Below are positions 38,301 through 51,400 of a stretch of DNA of 64,000 bases, piece after piece. The notes beneath the pieces are model-generated. The model was not told the origin of the DNA and made no database searches. It worked only from the letters and a program-made list of their open reading frames with translations. Numbering within the stretch: the stretch's first letter is position 1; every line of letters starts with the position of its first letter. The stretch covers positions 63,920,063 to 63,984,062 of the forward strand of contig OW388297.1 of NCBI GenBank assembly GCA_936450465.1, written 5' to 3'. Origin of the DNA: Gibbula magus. Lineage: Eukaryota > Mollusca > Gastropoda > Trochida > Trochidae. The translations under genes and the position numbers were made by a program.

Positions 38301-41300
38301 GACGAGGACACTTCCATTTGTACAATTACATTATCAAAGCAACCGCGTGCCTTGGACGTATTGTCCATTTAAGAGTTTGACATTCATAATGATATTACTT
38401 ATTTTCTTATCTAGGATCTCATGTCTCAGACCATGATTTTCCGGACAAATGTTGGATGATCATCAAAACAGTACACACACTTCTATGCATTTTGATCTAA
38501 GGGTAGATCGCTAAGGGTAGCTCGCTAAGGGTAGATCGCTAAGGGTAGATCACTAAGGGTAGCTCGATAAGGGTAGCTCGCTAAGGGTAGATCACTAAGG
38601 GTAGCTCGATAAGGGTAGCTCGCTAAGGGTAGATCACTAAGGATAGCTCGATAAGGGTAGCTCGCTAGGGTAGATCACTATGGGTAGATCACTATGGGTA
38701 GATCACTAAGGGTAGATCACAAAGGGTAGATCGCTAAGGGTAGATCACTAAGGGTAGCTCGCTAAGGGTAGATCGCTAAGGGTAGATCACTAAGGGTAGA
38801 TCACTAAGGGTAGATCACTAAGGGTAGATCGCTAAGGGTAGATCACTAAGGGTAGATCGCTAAGGGTAGATCACTAAGGGTAGCTCGCTAAGGGTAGCTC
38901 GCTAAGGGTAGATCGCTAAGGGTAGATCACTAAGGGTAGATCACTGAGGGTAGATCACTAAGGGTAACTTGCTAAGGGTAGATCACTAAGGGTAGATCAC
39001 TAAGAGTAGCTCACTAAGGGTAGATCGCTAAGGGTAGATCACTACAGGTAGCTTGCTAAGGGTAGATCACTACGGGTAGCTCGCTAAGGGTAGATCACTA
39101 AGGGTAGATCACTAAGGGTAGATCGCTAAGGGTAGCTCGATAAGGGTAGCTCGCTAAGGAATTCAAGCTTTGATAGCGCCTTCAAATTATTATGAGATAG
39201 TTTAAAACAGTTACAACAAAAACCAACTAAACAGGCTACCTGACAAAGTGCGGTGTACCGGCCACCATCTTCGCTAGGAGATCCATGAGAGAATTGCGGA
39301 AATACGTCGACACGGTCTGCTGAATCCGGGTCATGCTTGCTGAACCCGTTGCATGCTGAAAGAGATACATAAATATGGAGAATAAATCAACATGAATTGA
39401 GATGAGTTGAGTTGGGGTTTAACGCCGCTTTCAAGAGTATTTCACTTATATCTCGGCTGCTAGTATTACGACAGGGAGAAAGCCTGCAACGCCATGTGGC
39501 TATGCATTGCGGTGAAACCTGCGAGCATCGGCTGGAACTAGCGAACCATGGATGGTACTGCACTGAAATTCAGTGTAGCATTACACCCAAACCTGACTGC
39601 ATGTAGAACAGTTCTCTACTGCAGACAAAGTTGCCGTGCCTCTGGCGGGATTCGAACCCCAGACCTCTTGACTGAAGCTGAACGCGCAAACTACTGCGCT
39701 ATCCCGCCCCCTATATCAACATGATATGAGAGATTGTTAACGGTCTCTCGTGAAGATTGCCATCCAGTGAAATAGGGTTTAATGAAGTTTAGACTGCGAT
39801 TGATTGAGATTTTCTCTTTTAGATAGAACATAATAGGACTTAATGAAGAGCAAATGAGAGGAACATCATTCTTGAATTATATGATATCAAACTTCTTGTA
39901 TAAAATCATGATGGTATAAAATAAAAACAAACATCCTTATAATAGACAGAACATCCAATCCATAGATAAAGACATATACTTTCTCTATGTAAAAAATTGA
40001 AATTCATCAACAAGTTGTTTCGTTAACTCAATTAATACATGTTTATTATTAAATTTGTACATGGGTCATTCAAGAAGAATAGATTTTGAAGGTATATATT
40101 GTCATTATATTTCAGGTATTTTATTCTTCTTGTAGCTCTTAAAATGTTCAATTTATACATAATGCATCTGAAATGCATATTTACAGTGAACTGCATCAAA
40201 ACTGCAACAGGTTATTAATATTTACAAATATTGAAACATTTATTAAGAAAATAAACATTATCATCAAATGTTAAAATTGTTTGAATTAAAGGTACATCCA
40301 TTGTGTTGATGGGGGTCACATATTGAAAACGTTATAAATGGTGTTATTGACCGAGAAGTACCGACTGTTACCGAATACTGCCATTTTGATGATAGTAGAC
40401 TCAGCAAATGGACGATATGAAGGTAAAAGTAGTGATTTCTGATTGAAAACGGGACAATGCCCAGCGTGTGGAGCGCGTCAATGAGTCAAAGGTAATTGTG
40501 GAATCTTATTTATAATAGACATGAAGACGAATTTGAGTTGATAATGTTTAATAGGTCACATAACTACTGTGCATGTAAATGGGACGTGCAGTTTCGGTTT
40601 CTGCAAATGAATAATGATGTTACTCAATTTTAATTGGAAACTAGTAATTAACCCTTACGTTGCGTATATATATTTTACCATTTTTAGCCCCTGTGGCGGA
40701 ATTTACAGGCTCGCAGCTCGCAGCAGTAGTTTCGGCTTTGGCACTAACTAGCTCTGCTGGCGGAATTTACAGACGGCGATTCCGGTATCGTTTTTACAAA
40801 ATATACCGCATCTACATGGCGAATAAGGACTATATACGGGCGTTCAATACAAATTCAAGTAGCGACACCCGTACACAAATGGCTAATTCACACCCGAAAC
40901 TTTGAATGAATTTTCTATGTTTTTTCGTTTTTATTCTATTACTTTCGAAAGATTGTCTTTAATTCGGGCCTCGTAACATCATAGATACGAAACGAAAAAA
41001 ATTCCATTTATATACGGAATTGAAGACAAGATGTCTAGCTTCACAATGATATAAAAATTATTAGAATGCGACCTTTGGTTATAATTCTATAGCTATGTAA
41101 AGTTTGTCTTTATTTCCACCAATAAAATCGTAAATACTTACAACATGTATGCGGCATTGCGAACGGTCGTTCATCGCACTTTTCAAAGAAATCATAATCT
41201 CGAAACAGTTGACAAATAAGCACATGTCAACCCTAATATGGTTATGTTGTTTTACCTTTCAAATAGAAGCTAACCTCGAACCATATCTGATGAAAATATG

Positions 41301-42382
41301 TTGATTAGTTTGTGTGCCGTTTGGTTTCACATGCCTCTCAGAAAGGTAAAATTGTATCTTTATTTCTGTGAACTAATTATGCGCATTTTATATAGAATAA
41401 AAGATTATTCTTTTTGGTTTATTGTGATATAAAAATCATGAAAATGCATTCAGTATTTTAGCCGTGATAAATGTGTAACAAGTTGTGAAAATCGCCGATT
41501 GTTAAAGGGATTGTCGGTGTAAACGTGCCCTTTTCCACGGCGCTTGCTGTGTCTTTATTATTTTTTTGACATTTGCTAATTTTATATGGGAATGTAGTCC
41601 ATTGTTTCCCCTTTATTTTGCCGTATTTTTTTTTGAAAACAAACAATTCGCTCACATGATATGAAGTACGGGAGTAAGGCGAGTTAGCGATTTTTTTCCC
41701 CGTCTCGCGAGATGCGAGGCAGATAGCAGTCTCGGGCGAGGCAAACCCGACGCAATACAAACACGTGGGTGAAAATAGCCTCAAGCGAATTAATGCTTCG
41801 GGGGCTAAGCCCGACATAATTGGCCTTTTGTAAAGCTAAATATCGATGCGTTACGGGTCAACAATGCACACGCAAATTGGTGTGAATTTTGCTTGATATT
41901 CCGACCACACACTGAACAAAGCTTTATTCTCATGTCGGGTCGCGATGCGTAAATACAGCCATTCTCATGGGTCGGGTCGCGGACACAATCGACTCGTGAC
42001 CCGGTATGGGGGATAGAAAAGTACTTAGACAGCCGTGAATTATTCTAAGTCTTGTATCCGGGATCCGTATTCAGACACCTCGGGATCGCTTATAGCCCGC
42101 CCGGATAATTCCGTCGCCCGCATGTTAAGGGTTATGATATATTTGGCGATTGGAGATAAATATGCAATGAGAGTTTATTTGTATTGTAGACAGCACATGT
42201 GGTGATTTGGAACGTATTAAATCCAAATAAAATTTTATGAAACACAATGGATGCACCTTTAATCATATGACAAAGTTATATCCTTATAATTTTTCCCATA
42301 AACCTCCTCTTTTGCGCTGATCTGAAGACCTTTGCTAGTGCATGGTGACCGTGCTTCTAGGTATATATATTTACCTATCATC

Positions 42383-42417
<35 letters not shown>

Positions 42418-45400
42418 TTTGATTCACTACATACAACACAGTGATAATCTAAAATAAATAATACCAAATCATATCAAATTTAATTTTGGATCAAATTTTA
42501 AAAAAAATTCATGTCATCATTGTCATCCTTAATTGACAGACTGTTATTTGAACAAAGGGAAAGTTTTGGATCATTAAAAGGGAAAGATTTAGCAGTTGAT
42601 GAAATATAATGAATAATGTGATTCTCCAGTATAGTGAAATGGACATTTTGAAGTTTATTTTCTGGTTAAGAGATTTGACTCTCAAACCACAAATAAATTG
42701 TTCAATAAAAATTATTTTAAAACTTAAAACTTGATTAAAAAATCATGAATTACTGTTCAAATTCAAATAATGATATAAATGGTTAAAACATATTCATTTA
42801 GGAAAATTGGACTTGCAAACAAGTCTTAACATGTTTATATCAATGTGACTTCCTATGATATAAATAATTTGTAAATGAAATAAAAACAATTAAAGAATTA
42901 ATGAATAATTGAAAGAAACGAAATTTCATTTGTTGATGAATTGAAAACAATTGATGAATCATGATGAATGGCACAAGGTTGACAGTGGAGAGCTTGAATA
43001 TATAAACATATACAATATACATATAGCGAGACACTTCACACGAGCAGCTACAATACTTACAAGAGCATTCAAATATATCTGCAAGACAGGTAAAACATCC
43101 AGAGAACATCAACACAACGGCTAACATCCACAGTGAATTGTCTCTAATTACCCCTTCACAACGCTTTGAGCATGCACCTTGTGTATGGATATAGCGCTTT
43201 ATAAATGCCCATTATTATTATTATTATTAAACCATGAGCTCCCACCACATATTCCTACAAATCGATAAACTAGAGAAATTGTAGTTGAATCGTAATTATT
43301 TCGTGAAATATTCAACTAATTCATAATAATTCAGTCATTCATTGCAATTCTTGAGGAGGGTGGTGAATTTGTGGCAAAAGTTTCTAGTTAAATTTTAAAG
43401 ATTTTGCCCATGAACTCTGGATTAAAAATGTAATAAATTTATAATTCCAATTCTAAAGCATCATAAGCACTTGTTGTTTCTTAAAGGGACACCGCGTCGA
43501 GGATAAATATGAGATCAGACTTATCTACTTTTGCTGTTTAACGTGTCTGGTAACGTAGTCGCACAGTCTGATTAAAATCGACGGTTTTCCGTGGAATAAA
43601 AGTTGCAAAATAGTGCATCTACCGGGATACGAACTCGTTAGTGGATTTCCACGCCAAACCGTCTGAAAGCACCCCGTACACTAGCGTGTTCGGGCGCAAT
43701 TCAGCTAGCCAATCAAAAGATGCCCAACAAATGCTTTCGGTGCGAGAAACTAGGGGCAGATAACTCCAAACATCTATCCTTTTGTCTGTTCCGAATGCTT
43801 TCAAAACCGCAACCGTTTAAATACTATGATGTGATTGGTCGGCTATTTGACTGGGGTTTGGCTGCGCTAAACTGGTTCTGAACACACGCCTATACGGGGT
43901 GTTCTCAGACCTTGTGGCGAGGAATCTACAGAACCTGTTCGTATCCCGGCAGATGCAAAATTTTGCAAATTTTATTCCTCGGAACAAGGTCGATTTTAAT
44001 CAGACTGCGTAGTCGCAGATCCCCAATTTCAGACAATTGAAGCAATTACCGGTAGTAATAAAAACTACTGCATGTTAACAGTGAAGCGAAGCGTAACTCG
44101 TTAGCAGGCACGTTAATCAGCATAAGTAGATAAAAGTGAGACTCATTTTTATCCTCGACACAGTGTCCCTTTAATTCAATCCAGAATTTGTGAACTCATG
44201 GTTCAACCACATCCTCGATAATCCAGCGCTATTGTTCCGATAAATCTACACACAAGCGATGGAGTAAGGGGATTTATCTTTAACCTAGTTACCTCCCTTC
44301 GCAATGACTCAGCAAAACGCTTGCTTTCTTACAACCAATGAGATCACTTGAAATCAAGGGTGAAATAACAAGCACTCTCGTGTCAGGATCTTGGCTTTCG
44401 CAGATGATTGGGAACGCCTGGTAGCACAGGGATTTTAATCATTTACCTCCACCCGTTTTGATGGACATGAGTACATCCTTCTTCTCGTACAGACTTCAAC
44501 TTTCTTTTGAGTTTCTGTCAGGTTTTCTACGCTGAATTTGTTACAAACTTTATCGTAATCAGTGAGTCGGCCGCCGCTATGTTTGTTTCTATAAACAAGG
44601 GTAGTGATGCGTTTTGATTGGTCGAGTTGTTTACGCAGATAGTGTCTGCATTTCGTTTCTGATTGGATAACATGGACCCAAGAGGAGGTAACTAGGTTAG
44701 GGATAAATACCCTTACTGTTTTCCAGCGCTTGTGTGTAGATTTATCGGAACAATAGCGCTGGATTATCGAGGATGGGTTCAACCAGTGAATCTGAGGCAA
44801 TTTCTACAACCATTTGCAGGTACATAGTATTTAGGAACAATATATAAATTCACATTAGAACTGTAATAACCAAGTTGAGAGGGGGAGGAGAGCACTTTAA
44901 ATGGATATCCATTAGGTCAATTACGATATTCCTCATCTGACATAAAGGCAGTGGGTTAACATTAGGATTGTTCTGTACAGGTGTGTGCCTTGGTGGAACT
45001 ATTCTTAGCGAATACAAATATTCTTTTTAAAACTGAAAATGTATATGTGATTGGAAAAGAATCACTTGAAGGACAAGCAACAAGAATAGATGTGGAATGA
45101 AAGTGTGTGTGAGTGTGGAGAATGTGGAAAATATTGTGTGCATCACATACAGTCAGTTGTGATATAGTTGTACATTGAAAAACAAAACAGGCAGTATGTA
45201 TATATATGATAACTGTGATAGATTCATAACTGTGGAGGCAAACTATTGGAGAGAAGAATTGATTAAATCTGTCTAGTTGTTTACCAGATTTACAAGTTTG
45301 CCTCCACAGCAGTTCTGTGATCCAACAGATAAATGTGAATATAGAGTGTATGAAGACGTCACCTTGACATGAACACAATGACTACAGATTACAGAAGACT

Positions 45401-48400
45401 GACCATAGAGCTACAGAATAACATCTCGTTTTCACTTCCATATACCGTATTCTCTCGGGTATAAGACCAAGGGGGACAGGCAAACAAACGTCCTAAAAAC
45501 ATGGGGGTGGGCTTTTAGACAGGAGATGCTCCAACTCAGATGAAAATTCATACCAACTGTCAGACAGTTAGAATAGGTTTTATGTAGGTTTGTTTACACT
45601 TAACTTAAAATAATACTAGATGAGCGTTTGCGGGACACCGCAAAAGCAGAGCAGCTCCGAAACTTTGGGTCTCACCTTTCCCTGTTCCGCCTTCTCCTCA
45701 GCATAAATAAAATTTGGATTTTTTTGGGACAAAAATTTGTTTATTATTCAAGTTATTCTAACAAATTGAATCATCACCGGGGTCACTTTTCACAAACTTG
45801 TTCTTAAACCTATTTCTGATTTTAAAATTGGATCAAAGGATTAACATGGCCTTAACCAATATCTCATGACCTTGACCTTTGACCTTCAAGGTCACACCAT
45901 CAATGATTACTTTTCATTGTGTAGAACAATCATGCAATGACTCAAAGTGTTCATTGTTAACATAAGGCATATTCACAATAGCATGCTTAAGTTGTGAACT
46001 TGCTGTGACCTTGACCTTTGACAGATTTTAGCGAAAACGTTTTCAGATCTTGGTCTTTCTCCATAGTTGATATATACCAAATAAGAGCCTGACAGCACAA
46101 AAATGTTTGAAGTTATCATGTCTACAAGGATTATTGTAGTGATTTAAGAACTCATGACCTTGACTTTTGACCTTGAATGTGAACATGTCAAAATCATTCA
46201 CCAGATTTATAAGAAAGAAGCTATGTATATGAGATGTTAATACCTTCTTGGAAAAAAGTTATTTACAGATTTCAGAACTGGTGACCATATCTTGTGACCT
46301 TGAACTTTGATCTTCAAGGTCACACAGTCAATGATCACTTTTCATTGTGTATAACAATCATGTAATATGATTCAAAGTGTTAATAGTTAAAATAATGCAT
46401 GTTCGCAACTGCATGCTTAAGTTGTGACCTCGCTGTGACCTTGACCTTGGACAGATTTTAGCGAAAACCTTTTCAAATCTCAGTCTTTCTCCATAGTTGA
46501 TATATACCAAGTAAGGGCCTGATAGCACAGAAGTTGTTGAAGTTATGGTGTTTACAAGAATTTTTGTAGTGATTTCAGAACTCATGACCTTGACCTTTGA
46601 CCTTGAATATGAGCATGTCAAAATAATTCCCCAGGTGTACAAGAAAGAAGCTATATATATGAGGTTTTGATACCTTCATGGAAAAAAGTTACATAGTGAT
46701 TTCAGAACTGGTGACCATGACCCTATCTCGTGACCTTGACCTTTAAATTTCAAGGTCACACAATCAGTGATCACTTTTCATTGTGTATCATGATCATGTA
46801 ATGATTCAAAGTGTTAATAGTTGAAATAAGACATTTTTGCAAAAGCATGCTTAAGTTGTGACCTCACTATGACCTTGACCTTTGACGGATGTTAGCGAAA
46901 ACCTTTTCAAATTTTGGCCTTTCTCCATAGTTGATATACACCAAAGAAGAGCCTGAAAGCACAAATATGTTTCAAGTTATCGTGTTTACAAGGATTTTTT
47001 TAGCGATTTCAGAACTCGTGACCTTGACCTTTGACCTTGAATGTGAACATGTCAAAAAAATTCCCCAGGGGCATAAGTAAGAAGTTATGTATATGAGTTC
47101 TCAAAACCTAATAGGAAAAAAGTTATAGTGAATACAAAACGCGGCGGCGGCGGCGGAAACTGCACAAAAACTGATAGCAGCTCCGACTTAGTCAGAGCTG
47201 CTAATTAAAGATTTATGTAATGTTTGACCATGGAACATCTGGCAAAGTTAGGGGTGGGCTATAACCTGAGAATAACCCCAACCAGTACAACCCCTGAAAA
47301 GGTGGTCTTATACCCGAAAGAATACGGTAATATAAAACGTCCTACTGTGCCTTTAATATTTATGGTTCTTCTGACCATCTTAGCAACATAATGTTGACGT
47401 GTGAAAGTAATGAAAGAAGTTGCCATATTTAATGCCCAAATTTGTGAAAGATTTAAGGAAATGTCTGTGTTCAATGCTGACAGCATGCGTGATGTGAAGG
47501 AACATGTCTCCAGCTCTTACCCTGCTGCCTCCCATGGCGGTCCTCGTGTTGGAGGCGTAACTCTGTATGGTGAAGCCGCTGTTCGTACTCATGGTGGAGT
47601 TGTATGTGCTCGACTTGAGGCTCCCGGTCGCTAGGTTCCCTGTGTGGAAACATCATTTATATTATAACACAGGATAACATGCATACATATCAACCCTCTA
47701 AAGCATGCTTTTGACACAATACACACTGGCATATTTCATTCTCTACGGTATTTAAATCCCCAACTTCCCAATGCAAGGCATAACTCTTGCCAGTCTCCAT
47801 TACTGGCTGATTTAGGCCTTGCAGTATTACCTGTTTAGAAATCCAGGCCCGCTATGCATTTCTGGTGCAGCGATTCACTAGCTTGACACAACAAAGCGAG
47901 GGAAATACCGCAAGGGTTAAATCAGCCAGTAATGCAGACTTGCAAGAATTATGCCTTGCGTTTGGAAGTTGTTAAAGATATTCTAACCTCAGGGGGTAGA
48001 CTTCGCGGAAATGATTCTGACAACATTTAAGAATAACGACACAAAAGTATTGGATTACAAATCCACCCCAAAATAGTAGAAAAAAACTTTTTTTAAAATA
48101 CTTCATTTTTACAGCCGCCAAACGTTTCATTAGCCAATCATCTGCTAGCAGAGGTGTGACGTGTTACTCAGGAGTCCTGCTCAACGAGTAGATGGCTTAT
48201 GTTATTGTTTACATTATACACTTGTATAGCCGTCACGTATTTTTCACTGATCTCACTTGTCAAAACAGCCTAAACGTGATCAAAGCTATTAGAAACAATG
48301 TCAGCATACTCTGTTAAGTTGTTAATTAACTTTGGTTGTTGTACACATGTGTTTAGATTGTTTATTCTCCGATAATGCCGAGTGGATATTTCAGCGTAAA

Positions 48401-51400
48401 TCTACTGTCATTGTCTTTTCTTTGTGTCATTTTGAATTGTCAGTTCTATAGAGTTACTGCATGAATGTCCATCACTGACCATTTCCGTTATGTCAGACTC
48501 TTATTCTAGCAATGAGATCTCGCTTTGAACAACGTAGTCAAACGATAACGAAGATTTGAATGAAGAAGAAGTGAATGTACCAAATGATCGGGATACATAT
48601 CTCGTTACTATGTCTCACGTTTATCTATTCCATTATTTAACAGTTGAAATGAAATAACAGCACACATGTAGGATACTATCTCAAAGTATTTTGATTCAAT
48701 AAAACAATTCATTAAACAATGTATTTCCACAATTATACAAAATTGGATCGGCAAACAAACCAGAATTCATGCTAATCCTACTCAACGAAAAACGAGACTT
48801 ATGCGACGTATATATCTATATTATTTTACAAATTAAAAGAAATACATATTAATAATTATTGTTGCACTACATTGTGATGATTTTCTAACTAGTTCGCATG
48901 TAAACAACACTTTACGATGTCCTTATTGATTTAAATAACGAACCTGTTGTCACCATATGATTACTAATCCATGTACATCGGTGTGCATCATACATAATAC
49001 TGAATGACCGGCTGCTATCACCGACGAAACAACAGAACATAATATTCTTAAATTTCGTTGGCTGAATATAACATTCCTAATTTTGATTGACTCACTATGT
49101 CCAGACTGAATGTCGCCTATATGTGTATCTTTATTTTAACTAGACAGACAGACAAGTGTTTATTAGAGTCTCTAACGACAAGTTCAGTATCACCGGTTAC
49201 GTCATATGACAGGATGTTGGCAATATATTGACGCGCCACCTCTTATATAATTGAACCGGTCCAGTGACCGATATCTGGCATCAAAGCAAAGGTGTTAATG
49301 CATTAAGCGCAATTAGTGAGTGTTGATTACATGACTAACTCCTGAACAATATAGAATTAATATAGAAATTAAAAGCTAGATTTTTAGCATTCTACATTAA
49401 CATTTCTTCGATTTTACCCAAATAACATGATATTGATGGAACAGAATCTGAAAGAAAATGTGTTTCGATTTGAAATTAATCATGATTCCTTATCATAGAT
49501 ACATCATTGTAGGCTTTAAAATCTTTTGACATTTAATTCACTCGCAACATTTCTCTACAGTTGTATTACACTGAATAAAATAACTCACTGTCTCAATGTA
49601 AGTAATTGTAAATTGTAAATGTACAAGATTATAAATTTAACGATAGCTCGATTTTTTCCCTCTAAAAACTGTTAACCAGTAACAATGTTGAACATTTCTA
49701 AGTTATAATGCAATTATTCTATTGTGAATAAAAAGTCACCGTGAGAAATATTGACTCAGTAGACCTCACTTAAACTTAGACCTAAACTTAAAATCAAGCA
49801 CCAAAAAAATAATAATAGTGACCTTCACAATTGAAATTATTCATTTCAAAGCATATTGTAGCCTATAAAATAACACAACGCTCAGCTCGATCGGTAAAAG
49901 AACCAAACTAAAACCAGCAACTGACTATCGAAAAATCCTTCAAAAAGTCCGAACTTACTTTCTACAGACACACAAATATCCATTCTATCGGAACCTTACA
50001 ATGTCAAAAGTTGTCATTGTGTTTTAAACGAATCATCGACGAAAATCGACAAATCGCCTAAGGATTTCATTGAAGCAACTCCTGTGTATGACGTCACATC
50101 GCTTACGAAGGTTATGCTACACTGAGGGGCCGCGAGAAAACTGTTTGAAGAATGAGATAATGAGCAGGCCAAATTTACTCACTTTGAAGCGCGATATCTG
50201 GCTAAGTAGGTGACGCTTCGAAATAATAGTTAGTGTTTTGTTTACTTGAAAGCATTGTCTATATGAATAAATGAATTAACATCGAACAAAACTGAGAGGT
50301 TCTATTATCTTTAAATCCCAAGCTCATTGTAGAGTGAACAACCAAATCTTCCATCATGGTGATCAGTTTCATACTCTTTTCAAACCTAATCCTGCTACTT
50401 GATCGTACTGCTGAGTAAACATATTAACCCTTCACCTGTGGGACCAGTTATAAACCAGGAAAGCTCATCTATGGAGAGTGGTCCTTTGAAGAGTATTTAT
50501 TTGTTAACCATTTTGAAGTGTTAGTTCCTTTTCTAAAAGTGCCATGGTAAGTCTCGCGACCCAGGTCTCAGTTGTCTACATCACACCATCATTGTCCCTA
50601 AGAAATCAGAAATCACCAACATGTAACTTTAAACAAGTGATATCCCTACTCTGTACCTGTTTTGGTGAGGGGAGTCTGGAAGAGTGCCTTCACAACGTTG
50701 TTGCTGGACTGACGGAGGATGTCGACGATTTCCACTGGGAGACGGTCCCGGTTCTTCTCCAGGAAGCCGCTCGCATCGTACATCACCTGTAGGGGTGTGG
50801 AACATGTCAACTGAGATGTTTACAAGGTAACAGCAATCTTTCATGCTCAAGTTAGTTTTTTAAGCTTTCTGTTGTATAACAGATTCATTTGTGTGACATA
50901 CATGACCGGATGTACTGTACATGGTAGCTGTGGGTGATATATAATCTATTGTACCGATGATATTTCCAAAGCTTCAAAACATATTCAAGACATCACCTGC
51001 TTGACAATGACATTAGTATCTATAAGTGAGATGAGTTGGGGTTTAACGCCGCTTTCAAGAGTATTTCACTTATATCACGGCTGCTAGTATTATGGCAGGA
51101 AGAAAGCCTGCAACGCCATGTGGCTATGCATTGAGGTGAAACCTGTGAGCATCGGCTGTAACTAGCGAACTATGGGTGGTACGTACTATGCTGAAATTCA
51201 CTCAAACCTTACTGCGTGTAGAACAGTTCTCTACTGCAGACAAAGTTGCCGTGCCCCTGGCTATGTATAAGTAACATTGCCAATATCAAATAAAAAGGTT
51301 GTATGTCCTTAATTCTTTACTTTTCATTCAAGATCAAGGAAAATAATTTGTAAAGATAAGGAATTTTGTTTACTTTGATTTCAGTGGCTTTAATTATTTA

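Noticed and set aside
38494..39160. Interstitial telomere
   Set aside because: TAAGGG occurs once per 14-bp unit, not as uninterrupted TTAGGG hexamers.
41458..41817. Conserved protein [14 protein letters not shown]...
   Set aside because: It is shared with 62761-63075 only because both lie in the same 1.48-kb element; one copy is frameshifted and changes look unconstrained. Kept as part of the element.
44962..45378. A 138-codon minus-strand gene
   Set aside because: No motif, spans a hairpin, lies in a myosin intron, and composition is like the surrounding AT-rich DNA.
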